The position numbers and the translations under genes were made by a program. The notes under the pieces are model-generated. The model did no database searches and had not been told where the DNA came from. It saw only the letters and a program-made list of their open reading frames with translations. A stretch of DNA of 64,000 nt from Cognatiluteimonas profundi (GTDB lineage Bacteria; Pseudomonadota; Gammaproteobacteria; Xanthomonadales; Xanthomonadaceae), in assembly GCF_009792795.1 (NCBI RefSeq), contig NZ_VKHQ01000001.1, positions 62,001 through 126,000 on the forward strand. Reading direction: 5' to 3'. Shown here piece by piece: positions 18,189 through 30,430 of the stretch (position 1 is the stretch's first letter; each line of letters opens with the position of its first letter).

Positions 18189-19724
18189 CTATCCGCGCGC
18201 GTCGTTGGCGCGCGGCGTCACCGCGACAAACTGGGTCGCGTCGCCGCGGCGGACCAGCAGCATGACGGTCTGGCCGGCCTTGACGTGGGCCAGTTCGCGA
18301 TCCAGCGCAGCCGGGCTGCCGACCTGCGTCCGCCCGATCGACAGCACCACGTCGCCAGGCTGCAGCCCGGCAGTGCGTGCGGCGAGGCCGTCGACCCGGG
18401 CGATCGCCACTCCCTGGTCGGGCTTGAGCCCCATCTGCCTGCGGTCATCGGCGTCCAGCGGCTGCGCCACCAGCCCCAGGGGATTGGAGGACGCACCGCG
18501 TTGCGACTGTCCGCCCTGGGCAGGGGCCACGTTGGCGACGCCATCACTCAACTGCGTCAGCGTGAGGTCGACTTCGCGCGGCTTGCCTTCACGCAGCACG
18601 GTCAATTGCGCACGGCTCCCCGGCGCCAGCGCACCGACCAGTGGCGGCAGTTCACTGGAGTCGTTGATGGTGGTGCCATTGAAGCTGCGGATGACATCAC
18701 CGGGCTCCAAGCCCGCTTTTTCCGCCGCGCTGCCGGGCGCGACGTTGACGATCAGCGCTCCGCGCGCATCGGGCAGTCCCAGTCCGCGCGCATCGTCGGC
18801 GCCGACCTGCTGCACGTTCACGCCGATCTGCCCGCGCGCGACCCTGCCGGTGGCCTTGAGCTGCTTGACCGCGCTCATCGCAACATCGATCGGGATGGCG
18901 AAGCTCACGCCCATGTAGCCGCCCGAGTTGCTGAAGATCTGCGAATTGATGCCGACGACTTCGCCGCGCGTGTTGAGCAGCGGGCCGCCGGAATTACCGC
19001 GATTGATCGCAACGTCGGTCTGGATGAACGGAACGTAGCGCTGGTTGGCATAGGGATTGCTGCGACCGACCGCGCTGACGATGCCCGCGGTGACCGAATG
19101 ATCGAGCCCGAACGGCGAACCGATCGCCACCACCCACTGCCCTGGACGCAGCAGGTTGGAATCGCCCAGTCGCAGCGTCGGCAGGCCCGTCGCCGCGATC
19201 TTCAGCAGCGCCACGTCGGATTGCTCATCGCTGCCGACCACCTTGGCGATGAATTCGCGACGGTCCGACAGGCGCACCTTCACCTGGTCCGCACCATCGA
19301 CGACATGCCGGTTGGTCAGGACGTAGCCGTCGCCGGAGATGACGAAGCCCGTTCCCATCGCGATACCGCCGCCTCGCGCCCGCGGCTCGCCCGGCTGCAT
19401 GCCCGGCGGCAGGTCCTGCCCGAAGAAGCGCCGGAAGAAATCGGGCATGTCGTCCTCGCCCGGCACCTGCGCCTGCGCCTGCTCGTTCGCGCCACCGCCC
19501 ATTCGCGCCTCGACGTTGACGACGCCCGGGCCGACCTGATCCACCAGGTTGGTGAAGTCCGGAAGCCCAACGAGCTGGGGTGCGGGGGATGGCGACTGCG
19601 CGGTCGCCGGGAGCAGGACCACGGCGCTGGTCGCAGCGGCGGTCGCGACCACCAGCGCCAGTGCGCGGACGCGGGGCAGGCTCAGGAAGGCAGGCAAGGG
19701 ACGGCGGGCGGGCGATGGGGACAT
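18189..19724 (-). CDS. mucD: Periplasmic serine endoprotease, DegP/MucD type
   Basis: 511 residues with an N-terminal signal sequence (to about residue 43, ending LLPATAQ). The trypsin-like domain has triad H140 (TNRHVV), D170 (QSDVALL) and S245 (GNSGGPL). Two PDZ domains follow (about 300-400 and 420-505). It degrades or refolds misfolded envelope proteins. An AGGA ribosome site lies nine bases before ATG. It follows rseA by about 80 bases, giving the rpoE-rseA-mucD order known in Xanthomonas. No mucB/rseB gene lies between. Confidence 0.95.
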   Translation of the reverse strand: MSPSPARRPLPAFLSLPRVRALALVVATAAATSAVVLLPATAQSPSPAPQLVGLPDFTNLVDQVGPGVVNVEARMGGGANEQAQAQVPGEDDMPDFFRRFFGQDLPPGMQPGEPRARGGGIAMGTGFVISGDGYVLTNRHVVDGADQVKVRLSDRREFIAKVVGSDEQSDVALLKIAATGLPTLRLGDSNLLRPGQWVVAIGSPFGLDHSVTAGIVSAVGRSNPYANQRYVPFIQTDVAINRGNSGGPLLNTRGEVVGINSQIFSNSGGYMGVSFAIPIDVAMSAVKQLKATGRVARGQIGVNVQQVGADDARGLGLPDARGALIVNVAPGSAAEKAGLEPGDVIRSFNGTTINDSSELPPLVGALAPGSRAQLTVLREGKPREVDLTLTQLSDGVANVAPAQGGQSQRGASSNPLGLVAQPLDADDRRQMGLKPDQGVAIARVDGLAARTAGLQPGDVVLSIGRTQVGSPAALDRELAHVKAGQTVMLLVRRGDATQFVAVTPRANDARG

Positions 19725-19803
19725 CGAAACGTTTCCTCGGGCAGTCGCAATGGAGGATGAGGAGGAAAGTCCACCTCGTTGTCAGCGATGGGGCTTTGCG
19801 GGA

Positions 19804-20655
19804 TCAGAGATGCGGGGCGTTGTCCGTCGGCTCTGGCACGCCGCGCGGCGCGAACGGGTACAAGGCAGGCGTGACCGCCTGGTGCGTGCCGTAGTCGACC
19901 GTGAATGCCCCGGCGGCAGAGGATGTCGGCAGCAACGCACGCGGCCACGGACGATTGGGCAGGTTGATGTGCTGACCGGAGAACGGATCGATGGCAACAG
20001 TAGCGACGGCCGTATTGGCCACGGCGCGCGGAACTGGTGTGCGGATGGCCGCACGCTGGCTCTGCGCGCGCGATCGACGGGCACCCAGGCGGCGCGGAAC
20101 GTCCGCGGCGGCCAGCGCGGTGGCCAGTTCGCCGGCCTGCGCAGGGACGCGATCCGGAGACGGGGTCACGACCGCCGGAGGGGTAGCAGGTGCGGGAGCG
20201 GGAGTTGGCGCCGCGGCGATGTCGGGATTCGATTGCGCGACGGCAGGGGCTGCTTCCTGCGGCTGGCGGGCCAGCAGCAAGGCGATCACCGCCGCCGACG
20301 CTGCGAGGGCGGCACCACCACCCCACCGGAGGCGACGCGAGCCATCGGCAACAGACCGTCGCTTCGGCTCCCTCGCCACCGCCGCCGCAACGCCCGCGGC
20401 AAAATGCGCGGGGAGCGGCAGCTCCACGTTGCCCCGCAGGATGTCGCCGGCCTGTTGCCAGCGTTCCCAGCAACCGAGCAGCTGCGGATCATGCTGCAGC
20501 CGTCGCAGCAGGAATCGCGCCTCGTCCGGCGGCAACTCTCCGTCCAGCAGCGCTGACAGCTGCTGCCGGTGGTGATCCAGAATCCTGTCCTGGGGAATCC
20601 TGCCCTGGTTCTGGGCGGAACCGGGATCGGCGTCATGTCTGTCGTTGGGCGTCAT
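19804..20655 (-). CDS. rseA: Anti-sigma-E factor RseA
   Basis: 283 residues. The cytoplasmic RseA N-terminal domain contains LSALLDGELPPDEARFLLRR and CWERWQQAGDILRG. One transmembrane helix is at about 112-131 (GGAALAASAAVIALLLA), followed by a long Pro/Ala/Arg-rich periplasmic part. It holds RpoE inactive until regulated proteolysis releases the sigma factor. The start overlaps the rpoE stop (ATGA), which ties its synthesis to that of its target. Confidence 0.9.
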   Translation of the reverse strand: MTPNDRHDADPGSAQNQGRIPQDRILDHHRQQLSALLDGELPPDEARFLLRRLQHDPQLLGCWERWQQAGDILRGNVELPLPAHFAAGVAAAVAREPKRRSVADGSRRLRWGGGAALAASAAVIALLLARQPQEAAPAVAQSNPDIAAAPTPAPAPATPPAVVTPSPDRVPAQAGELATALAAADVPRRLGARRSRAQSQRAAIRTPVPRAVANTAVATVAIDPFSGQHINLPNRPWPRALLPTSSAAGAFTVDYGTHQAVTPALYPFAPRGVPEPTDNAPHL

Positions 20656-21266
20656 CGGCTGGCACGCTCCGTAAGTGATCCATCCATCAAGGGCTGCATT
20701 TCGAGATCGATCGCTTCGCGGGCACGGAAGATGCGCGAGCGCACCGTTCCGATCGGGCAATCCATCTTCTTTGCGATCTCTTCGTAACTCAGGCCTTCGA
20801 CTTCGCGCAGCGTGATCGCGACGCGGAGCTCTTCGGGCAATGCTTCGACCGCGCGCATCAGCGTTTGTTCCAGTTGCTGGCGCATGAGTTCGCGTTCGGG
20901 GGTGTCGTTGTCGCGCAGGCGCATGCCTGATGCGAACTGCTCCGCGTCCTCGACGTCGATGTCGTCGGTGGGCGGGCGGCGCTTGTTGGCGACAAGGTGG
21001 TTCTTTGCTGTGTTCACGGCAATCCGGTGCAGCCATGTGTAGAACTGCGCGTCGCCACGGAAGTTGCCAAGCGCCCGGTATGCGCGCAGGAAGGTTTCCT
21101 GCGCCACGTCCTGGCACTCGCTCCAGTCGGCGATGTAACGGCCGATCAGGCCGGCGATCCGGTGCTGGTACTTGCGCACCAGCAGGTCGAATGCCGCGCT
21201 GTCGCCCCGCTGCACACGCCTGACCAGCTCCTGGTCGAGCTCCTGTGACAACTCCACTTCGGCCAT
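20652..21266 (-). CDS. rpoE: RNA polymerase sigma factor RpoE (AlgU type)
   Basis: 204 residues. Region 2 includes CQDVAQETFLRAYRAL and FYTWLHRIAVNTAKNHLV. Region 4 includes LPEELRVAITLREVEGLSYE and IAKKMDCPIGTVRSRIFRA. It directs transcription of envelope-stress genes. Start ATG at 21266 (MAEVELSQELDQELVRRVQ) fits the family; an AGGAG lies 12 bases upstream, slightly far. A good match to an RpoE-type promoter upstream (21312-21338) suggests autoregulation. Coupled to rseA by ATGA. Confidence 0.96.
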   Translation of the reverse strand: MAEVELSQELDQELVRRVQRGDSAAFDLLVRKYQHRIAGLIGRYIADWSECQDVAQETFLRAYRALGNFRGDAQFYTWLHRIAVNTAKNHLVANKRRPPTDDIDVEDAEQFASGMRLRDNDTPERELMRQQLEQTLMRAVEALPEELRVAITLREVEGLSYEEIAKKMDCPIGTVRSRIFRAREAIDLEMQPLMDGSLTERASR

Positions 21267-21311
21267 GCCGCGCCGGCACTCCTGCATGTCGGCCCGGTAC
21301 AAACCGGGCAG

Positions 21312-21338
21312 TGGGACAACGTATGGACGGAAAAGTTC
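21312..21338 (-). promoter_or_regulatory. Candidate RpoE-dependent promoter of rpoE
   Basis: On the minus strand a -35 element GAACTT (21333-21338) is followed after 16 bases by TCCCA (21312-21316). The -35 matches the sigma-E consensus well and the -10 moderately. The predicted leader before the rpoE ATG is about 40 bases. Confidence 0.55.
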
Positions 21339-21423
21339 ACCCGCATGCTTGATGGGGCCGGATTGACGACAATCAAATGCGGCCACGATCATACTGACAT
21401 CCCGTACCGCTTCGGATGGTCCC

Positions 21424-23475
21424 ATGGCCGTTGGCTTCGACGGGCTGCGCTTTGAACACTGGCAGGTCGAAACCGGCGCCGACGGCGTCGTCCTGGTCGC
21501 CATCGACCGCGCCGGCCAGGCCGTCAATGCGCTGTCGCAGGACATGCTGATCGAGCTCGACGCGTTGGTGGAGCGGCTGACGATCGATCCGCCGCGCGGC
21601 GTCGTGTTCCGGTCAGGCAAGGCCTCGGGCTTCGTGGCGGGCGCCGATATCCGCGAATTCCGCGACTTCGATGCGCGGGGCACGGTCAAGGACGCGCTCT
21701 TCCGCGGCCAGCAGGTCTTCCAGAAAATCGCCGACCTTCCCTGCCCCACGGTCGCCGCCATCCACGGCTACTGCATGGGCGGCGGCACCGAGCTGGCGCT
21801 TGCGTGCCGCTATCGCGTCGCCTCGAGCGATCCATCGACCCGGATCGGCCTACCCGAAGTAAAACTCGGCATCTACCCGGGCTGGGGCGGCAGCGTGCGC
21901 CTGCCGCGCCTGGTCGGCGCCCCCGCCGCGATGGACCTGATGTTGACCGGGCGCACGCTGTCGGCCACGGCCGCACGGGCCGCCGGGCTGGTCGACAAGG
22001 TGGTCGACGCACCCATGCTCATCGACACGGCGATCGCACTCGCCCTCGATCCCAGGCCACGGTTGTTCCAACAACGATTCCAGGCATGGGCCACCAACAC
22101 ATGGCTCGCGCGGCAGATCCTCGCGCCGATGCTGGTCAAGCAGGTGTCGCGAAAGGCGCGCAGGGAACACTATCCGGCGCCCTATTCCCTCATCGACACC
22201 TGGCGGCGCACTGGCGGCGGCATCCAGTCGCGCCTGGCCGCGGAACGCAAGTCGGTGGCCAGGCTCGCGGCCACGCCGACGGCGCGCAACCTGACCCGCG
22301 TGTTCTTCCTGCAGGAGCGACTCAAGGCCCTGGGTGGCAAGGACAGCGGCATCCGGCGCGTACATGTCGTCGGCGCCGGCGTCATGGGCGGCGATATCGC
22401 GGCATGGTCCGCGTACAAGGGCTTCGATGTCACCCTGACCGATCGCGAGCAGCCGATCATCGCTGCGGCATTGGCCCGTGCCCAGGAATTGTTCGCACGC
22501 AAGGTGCGCGACGACACCAAACGTCCGGAAGTTTCAGCGCGCCTCGTAGCCGATCCCGACGGCGCGGGCGCGGCGCAGGCCGACCTGGTGATCGAGGCCA
22601 TCGTCGAGCGTGCGCAGGCCAAGCGCGAGTTGTATGCGCAAGTCGAACCACGGATGAAGCCCGACGCCTTGCTGACGACCAACACGTCGTCGATCCCGCT
22701 GGTGGAGTTGCGCGAAGTCGTCCAGCGCCCGGCGCAGTTCGCCGGGCTGCACTACTTCAATCCGGTCGCATTGATGCCGCTGGTCGAGATCGTGCGGCAC
22801 GACCTGCTCGCGGCCGATACCGAGCGTCGCCTCGCTGCCTTCTGCAGGAGCATCGACAAGCTGCCGGTTCCGGTCGCGGGGACACCGGGCTTCCTGGTGA
22901 ACCGCGTGTTGTTCCCGTACCTGCTCGAGGCCGCGACCGCATTCGCCGAAGGGATTCCCGGTCGGGCCATCGATTCGGCAGCGACCCGCTTCGGCATGCC
23001 GATGGGACCGATCGAGTTGATCGACACGGTCGGCCTGGACGTCGCCACGGGCGTCGCGGGCGAGCTCGGCCCCTTCCTCGGGCTGGAGATTCCCGCCGCG
23101 CTGTCGATCACGCCGGAAGCCGGCAGGCGCGGAAAGAAGGACGGCCACGGCCTGTATCGCTGGGAGAACGGCAAACCGGTCAAGCCGGAGACCGCGAAGG
23201 ACTACAAGCCGCCCGCTGACCTGCAGGATCGCCTGATGCTGCCCCTGCTCAACGAAGCCGTCGCCGCGTTGCATGACGGCGTGGTCGCCGATGCGGACCT
23301 GCTGGATGCGGGCGTGATCTTCGGAACGGGATTCGCGCCCTTTCGCGGCGGCCCGATCCAGTACATCCGCGAGACAGGCGCCGATGCGCTGCTGGCGACA
23401 CTCGAGGCGCTGCGCTCGCGCCACGGAGAGCGGTTCCGCGCGCGTCCAGGCTGGGATTCACCCGCGCTGCGTTGA
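21424..23475 (+). CDS. fadJ: FadJ/FadB-type enoyl-CoA hydratase/3-hydroxyacyl-CoA dehydrogenase
   Basis: 683 residues. The crotonase domain (1-190) has the oxyanion region CMGGGTELALACRYR and catalytic glutamates E123 and E145 (LPEVKLGIYPGWGGS). The dehydrogenase domain has the NAD loop VVGAGVMGGDIA near residue 320 and the catalytic histidine motif LHYFNPVALMPLVEI, with a C-terminal repeat of the dehydrogenase helical domain. It performs two steps of fatty-acid beta-oxidation in the cytoplasm. No thiolase gene is adjacent, so the partner subunit must lie elsewhere. It is divergent from rpoE. Choice between FadJ and FadB is inference. Confidence 0.88.
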   Translation: MAVGFDGLRFEHWQVETGADGVVLVAIDRAGQAVNALSQDMLIELDALVERLTIDPPRGVVFRSGKASGFVAGADIREFRDFDARGTVKDALFRGQQVFQKIADLPCPTVAAIHGYCMGGGTELALACRYRVASSDPSTRIGLPEVKLGIYPGWGGSVRLPRLVGAPAAMDLMLTGRTLSATAARAAGLVDKVVDAPMLIDTAIALALDPRPRLFQQRFQAWATNTWLARQILAPMLVKQVSRKARREHYPAPYSLIDTWRRTGGGIQSRLAAERKSVARLAATPTARNLTRVFFLQERLKALGGKDSGIRRVHVVGAGVMGGDIAAWSAYKGFDVTLTDREQPIIAAALARAQELFARKVRDDTKRPEVSARLVADPDGAGAAQADLVIEAIVERAQAKRELYAQVEPRMKPDALLTTNTSSIPLVELREVVQRPAQFAGLHYFNPVALMPLVEIVRHDLLAADTERRLAAFCRSIDKLPVPVAGTPGFLVNRVLFPYLLEAATAFAEGIPGRAIDSAATRFGMPMGPIELIDTVGLDVATGVAGELGPFLGLEIPAALSITPEAGRRGKKDGHGLYRWENGKPVKPETAKDYKPPADLQDRLMLPLLNEAVAALHDGVVADADLLDAGVIFGTGFAPFRGGPIQYIRETGADALLATLEALRSRHGERFRARPGWDSPALR

Positions 23476-23477
23476 CC

Positions 23478-23506
23478 GACGGGATGGCGCGTTTTCGCGC
23501 CCCGTC
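23478..23506. terminator. Hairpin between convergent fadJ and pilZ
   Basis: GGCGCG/CGCGCC (23486-23491 with 23496-23501) with a TTTT loop, extended by GACGG/CCGTC outside it. It sits directly after the fadJ stop, between two convergent genes. It lacks a T-run, so termination would be weak or Rho-assisted. Confidence 0.45.
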
Positions 23507-23532
23507 ATCGGGACGCCTGCGCGGAAACGCCG

Positions 23533-23891
23533 TTACATCGTGCTGGTCGGCTTGTCCGCGCCAAGCGTGCCCGCGAGCAGGGCTTCGATGCGTCCCTTCA
23601 CCGTTTCGCCCTCGGCGCTGTCGGTGAACTGCACGCCGATACCCGCAACACGGTTGCCTTGGGCACCGGCGGGAGTGATCCAGATCACCTTGCCGGCCAC
23701 GGGCAGGCGTTCGTTGGATTCGGGCAATGTCAGCAACAGGAAGACCTCGTCGCCGAGGAAGTAGCGCTTGCCCGTCGGCACGAAAATGCCGCCGCTCTTG
23801 AGGTAGGGCATGTAGGCGCTGTAGAGCTGCGCCTTGTCCTTGACCGCCAGCGACAGGATTCCCTGCCGGGCACCACCTGCGGTTGCAGCCA

Positions 23892-23892
<1 letters not shown>
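23533..23892 (-). CDS. pilZ: Type IV pilus PilZ protein
   Basis: 119-residue PilZ-domain protein. The fold is suggested by GGIFVPTGKRYFLGDEVFLL, LPESNERLPVAGKVIW and RVAGIGVQF. The c-di-GMP-binding RxxxR and D/NxSxxG motifs are absent. This fits the original PilZ (Pseudomonas PA2960, Xanthomonas PilZ), which does not bind c-di-GMP but interacts with the pilus machinery (PilB, FimX). Its place after holB is the conserved location. The start overlaps the holB stop by one base (TGATG). Confidence 0.9.
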
Positions 23893-26585
<2,693 letters not shown>

Positions 26586-26589
<4 letters not shown>

Positions 26590-27407
26590 GGATGCTCCAG
26601 GTCAGGGGCGAGACCGGGGTGCGACTGCGCGAGCAGTTGCCCGGCCGACACCGATTGCGAAACATCGGTCCATGTCCGCGCACCCAGGCGGGTGACGGGG
26701 AGGATACCGCGCACCGCGTTGCACAGGAAAACCGCGTCGGCGTCCTCGACCTGGGCTGGCGACAGGCGCTCTTCGCAGGCGTCGAGGATCAACAGGAGAT
26801 GCGATCGGCACACGCCGGCCACGCCGCAGCGATCGACACGCGGCGTGCGCCACCGGCCCTCCCATAGCACGAACACGTTGGCAGCCGTCGCGCTGACCAC
26901 GCTCCCCTCGCCGTCGCACATCAGGCCCTCGTCGGCGTGCGCGCGCACGCACTCCGCGCGACCCAGCACCTGCTCGAGGCGGTTGCAGTGCTTGAGGCCG
27001 GCGAGTGCAGGCTGGATTGCCATCCGGGTCGCACACCAGTGCAGGTGCAGGCCTTGCCGCGCGCGTTCCGGCAGGTCATGGCGGGACAGCACCCACACCG
27101 GCGGTGCATCCGGCACGGGTGCATATCCGCGAGCGTCGCCACCACGACCGAGCAGCAGTTTCAGCACGCCATCGCCAGCATCGTCGAACAAGGTCGCCGC
27201 GGCCTGCCGCACCTGCGTGGTTTCGGGCAGCGCGATGCCCAGGCGCGCGGCACCGACGGCCAGGCGTGCCCAGTGCGCCTGCCACCAGGGAATGCTGCCG
27301 CGGTGCACGCGCATGGTTTCGAACAGGCCGTCACCATAGGCCATGCCGCGATTGCCGACGGGAATGGCGTCGATCGACTCGCTGCCGAGGAACACGAGGG
27401 CGCTCAT
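26586..27407 (-). CDS. pabC: Aminodeoxychorismate lyase
   Basis: 273-residue fold-type IV PLP enzyme. The PLP lysine is K139 in GLKHCNRLEQVLGR. The phosphate-binding segment is ATAANVFVLWEGRWRTP, and the N-terminus GNRGMAYGDGLFETMRV is typical. It splits aminodeoxychorismate to p-aminobenzoate and pyruvate for folate synthesis. Coupled to pabB upstream and mltG downstream by four-base overlaps. Confidence 0.94.
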
Positions 27408-28759
27408 CCCTGGACACCCAGCGCGCGCAGCATGCCGCGCGCCTTCGCGCGCGTCTCGTCCAGCTCCCGTGCGGGATCGGAGTCGGCGACGATGCCGGCG
27501 CCAGTGCGGAAACGTACCGTGTCGCCTTCGACTTCGGCACTGCGGATCAGGATGTTGAGATCGAGGTCGCCATCGCCATTGAGCCAGCCGAAAGCGCCCG
27601 TGTAGGCGCCACGATCGGCCGTCTCCAGCTCGGCGATGATCTGCATGCAGCGCACCTTCGGACAGCCGGTGATGGTGCCGCCGGGGAATACCGCGCGGAT
27701 CACATCACCCGGCGTGACCCGGTCGCGCAGGCGACCGCGGACGTTGCTCACGATGTGGTGCACGTGCGCGTAGCTTTCGACCCCCATCAATTCATCGACC
27801 TCGATGCTGCCTGGCCGGCAGACACGACCCAGGTCGTTGCGTTCCAGGTCGATCAGCATCACGTGCTCGGCGCGCTCCTTCGGATGGCCGACGAGTTCGC
27901 CGATGCGGGCGGCATCGTCGTCGCCATCGAAGCGCGGCCGGGTGCCGGCAATTGGGCGCGTCTGGATGTCGTCGCCGCGCACCGACACCAGGCGCTCGGG
28001 CGAGGCGCTGACGACAGCGCAGCCATCCAGCGCCAGCAGTCCGGCGAACGGCGCCGGATTGTGGCTGCGCAGCCGTGCAAACAACTGGGCCGGATCCAGC
28101 GGGCGGTCGAAGCGCGCCTGCCATTGCCGCGAGAGGTTGACCTGGAAGACATCACCCGCGGCGAGGTAGTCGAGGATGCGTGCGACGCCATTGGTGAACC
28201 GATCCGTATCGTCCTCGCTGATCGATGCGGGCGCCTGCCACGCTGCGGGCGCCGGCATTGCCATGGCGAGGTCGCAATCGATGTCGATCGTGTCGAGCAT
28301 CGAGGCATGCGCGGCTTCGGCCAGCATCACGCACTGCCCCGTCGCGTGGTCGCGCAGCACCGCGGCAGGGCAGCGCAAGGCCGCCGCGATCGGCAATGCG
28401 CCCGTCACCGGTGGCAGCGCGAGGACAGGCTCGACCTGCGCGGCCAGCGGATATCCCAGGTACAGGGCCCAGCCACCGCGGAACGGCCATGGCGACGACT
28501 CGCGACCGCCACCCAGTGCCTGCCAGTCGAGATCGAGTGCGTGGAGGAAATCGCGTCCCGCAATGCGGCCATCACCGCGACGGGTGACGCCGTCCGCATG
28601 CGCCACCAGCGACTCGCCATTGCTCGCGAGCAGCACATCCCATCGACCCTGGGCCGAGCCTGTCGCCGAGGATTCCAGCAGCAGCGGATAGCGCCGCGGC
28701 GACAATCGATGCAGCGCCAGCAGGTCGATGTCGGCGGCCAGTGGCCGGATGACGAGCAT
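27404..28759 (-). CDS. pabB: Aminodeoxychorismate synthase component I
   Basis: 451 residues. The chorismate-binding domain carries RPIAGTRPR, DLERNDLGRVCRPGSIEV, HHIVSNVRG, FPGGTITGCPKVR and the C-terminal RTGAGIVADSDPARE. It aminates chorismate with ammonia from PabA to give aminodeoxychorismate, the substrate of PabC next door. E. coli has only pabC at this locus, so the pabB insertion is a lineage feature. ATG at 28759 lies 17 bases after fabF. A longer upstream frame overlaps fabF and is rejected. Confidence 0.93.
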   Translation of the reverse strand: MLVIRPLAADIDLLALHRLSPRRYPLLLESSATGSAQGRWDVLLASNGESLVAHADGVTRRGDGRIAGRDFLHALDLDWQALGGGRESSPWPFRGGWALYLGYPLAAQVEPVLALPPVTGALPIAAALRCPAAVLRDHATGQCVMLAEAAHASMLDTIDIDCDLAMAMPAPAAWQAPASISEDDTDRFTNGVARILDYLAAGDVFQVNLSRQWQARFDRPLDPAQLFARLRSHNPAPFAGLLALDGCAVVSASPERLVSVRGDDIQTRPIAGTRPRFDGDDDAARIGELVGHPKERAEHVMLIDLERNDLGRVCRPGSIEVDELMGVESYAHVHHIVSNVRGRLRDRVTPGDVIRAVFPGGTITGCPKVRCMQIIAELETADRGAYTGAFGWLNGDGDLDLNILIRSAEVEGDTVRFRTGAGIVADSDPARELDETRAKARGMLRALGVQG

Positions 28760-28776
28760 GCGCCCGCCGGGGGCCG

Positions 28777-30015
28777 TCAGAAACGGCGCAGCACGAGCGT
28801 GCCGTTGGTGCCGCCGAAACCGAACGAATTGGACATCGCCACGTCGACGCGATGTTCGCGGGCGACGTGTGGGACGTAATCCAGGTCGCAACCCTCCGAT
28901 GGATGGTCGAGGTTGATCGTCGGCGGAATGATGCCGGTATGCAGCGCCATCGCCGAGAACACGGCCTCGACCCCGCCGGCCGCGCCGAGCAGGTGGCCGG
29001 TCATCGATTTCGTCGAACTGATCATTGTCCTGTAGGCGTGCTCGCCAAGCGCCGCCTTGATCGCCATCGTCTCGGCGAGGTCGCCGGCAGGCGTCGACGT
29101 CCCGTGCGCATTGATGTAGCCGATCGCGGAGGCGTCGATGCCGGCGTCGCGGATCGCATTGACCATGCAGCGCGCGGCACCCTCGCCGCTCTCGCTTGGC
29201 GCCGTCATGTGGTGTGCATCGCCACTCATGCCGAAGCCGGCCAGCTCGCAATAGATGCGGGCGCCGCGCGCCTTGGCGTACTCGTATTCCTCCAGGATGA
29301 GGATGCCGGCGCCGTCGCCCATGACGAAACCATCGCGGTCCCTGTCCCATGGCCGTGAGGCTTTTTCCGGTTCGTCATTGCGCGTGGAGAGCGCTTTCAT
29401 CGCACAGAATCCGCCAACCGATGTCGGCGTGGTGGCGAATTCGGCGCCGCCGGCGATCATCGCGTCGGCGTCGCCGTACTGGATCATGCGCATCGCCAGG
29501 CCGATGTTGTGTGTCGCCGTCGTGCAGGCGGTGACCACGGCGATGTTGGGGCCCTTCGCGCCGGTCATGATCGAGACCTGGCCGGCGATCATGTTGATGA
29601 TCGTGCTGGGCACGTAGAACGGCGAGATCTTGCGGGCGCCGCCTTCGTGGAACTTCAGCGTGGTTTCCTCGATGCCCTTCAGCCCGCCGATGCCGGCGCC
29701 GATGGCAACGCCGATCCGGTCCGCGACCGCATCGGTGATCTCCAGTCCCGCATCCTGCAGCGCCATCATCGAAGCGGCGACGCCGTAATGCACGAACGGG
29801 TCCATCTTCTTGATGTCCTTGGGCGCGATCCAGGCGCCAGGATCGAAGCCCTTCACCTCACCGGCGATGCGGGTGGGGAACGAGGACGCATCAAAATGCG
29901 TGATCGGACCGATGCCCGAACGGCCATGGATGATTCCATCCCAGCTGCTTTGAAGATCATTGCCGACCGGCGACAGGATGCCGAGACCGGTGACGACGAC
30001 ACGACGCTTGGACAT
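28777..30015 (-). CDS. fabF: 3-oxoacyl-[acyl-carrier-protein] synthase II
   Basis: 412 residues. Cys-His-His triad: C164 in [11 protein letters not shown], histidine in [12 protein letters not shown], and histidine in [11 protein letters not shown]. The C-terminal [11 protein letters not shown] is standard. It elongates acyl-ACP in type II fatty-acid synthesis, including the step that leads to long unsaturated chains. AGGAG lies six bases before the ATG. A hairpin separates it from acpP. Confidence 0.97.
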   Translation of the reverse strand: MSKRRVVVTGLGILSPVGNDLQSSWDGIIHGRSGIGPITHFDASSFPTRIAGEVKGFDPGAWIAPKDIKKMDPFVHYGVAASMMALQDAGLEITDAVADRIGVAIGAGIGGLKGIEETTLKFHEGGARKISPFYVPSTIINMIAGQVSIMTGAKGPNIAVVTACTTATHNIGLAMRMIQYGDADAMIAGGAEFATTPTSVGGFCAMKALSTRNDEPEKASRPWDRDRDGFVMGDGAGILILEEYEYAKARGARIYCELAGFGMSGDAHHMTAPSESGEGAARCMVNAIRDAGIDASAIGYINAHGTSTPAGDLAETMAIKAALGEHAYRTMISSTKSMTGHLLGAAGGVEAVFSAMALHTGIIPPTINLDHPSEGCDLDYVPHVAREHRVDVAMSNSFGFGGTNGTLVLRRF

Positions 30016-30091
30016 GGCTCACTCCTGGATCTTTAGCCCGGCACCGCGGCCGGCTCTCTTGGATCGCGTAACGCCCGTTTCACAAATGCGC

Positions 30092-30111
30092 GGGGCCGCG
30101 TATGCGGCCCC
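30092..30111 (-). terminator. Hairpin between acpP and fabF
   Basis: A perfect eight-pair GGGGCCGC/GCGGCCCC stem with a four-base loop, about 24 bases past the acpP stop. On the minus strand only a short ATTT follows. It may partially terminate so that acpP is made in excess over fabF, or stabilise the acpP message. Confidence 0.5.
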
Positions 30112-30134
30112 GGCGTGCCACGCGTTGCGACGCG

Positions 30135-30374
30135 TCAGGCCTTGACGTGCGTCCGGACGTAATCGATCGCCTGCTGCACGGAGGTGATCTTCTCGGCTTC
30201 CTCGTCCGGAATCTCGCACTCGAATTCTTCTTCCAGCGCCATCACCAGCTCCACGGTGTCGAGCGAGTCGGCGCCGAGATCGTCAACGAACGAAGCACTG
30301 TTGGTGACTTCATCTTCCTTCACGCCCAACTGCTCCACCACGATCTTCTTGACGCGCTCTTCGATGCTGCTCAT
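30135..30374 (-). CDS. acpP: Acyl carrier protein
   Basis: 79 residues, acidic. The phosphopantetheine serine is S37 in [12 protein letters not shown]. It carries acyl intermediates for FabD, FabH, FabG and FabF, all encoded around it. A strong GGAGGAG ribosome site lies before ATG at 30374, as expected for a very abundant protein. Hairpins flank the gene on both sides and a direct repeat lies upstream. Confidence 0.98.
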   Translation of the reverse strand: MSSIEERVKKIVVEQLGVKEDEVTNSASFVDDLGADSLDTVELVMALEEEFECEIPDEEAEKITSVQQAIDYVRTHVKA

Positions 30375-30411
30375 GGGTATTTGCTCCTCCGGGGAGACTG
30401 TTCAGACGCAT

Positions 30412-30430
30412 AGTGTAAGGGAAAGTGTAA
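30412..30430. repeat. Direct repeat AGTGTAA in the acpP upstream region
   Basis: Two copies of AGTGTAA (30412-30418 and 30424-30430) lie 12 bases apart, about one helical turn, 38 bases upstream of the acpP ATG. On the minus strand they read TTACACT, and the inner copy overlaps a TACACT that could serve as a -10 element. Tandem sites at this spacing are often bound by a dimeric or paired regulator. No regulator is identified. Confidence 0.45.

Noticed and set aside
16467..19760. A 1097-codon open frame on the plus strand across lepA and mucD
   Set aside because: It is antisense to two clear genes; GC-rich codon bias makes long antisense frames common, and the translation is Arg/His-rich with no domain.
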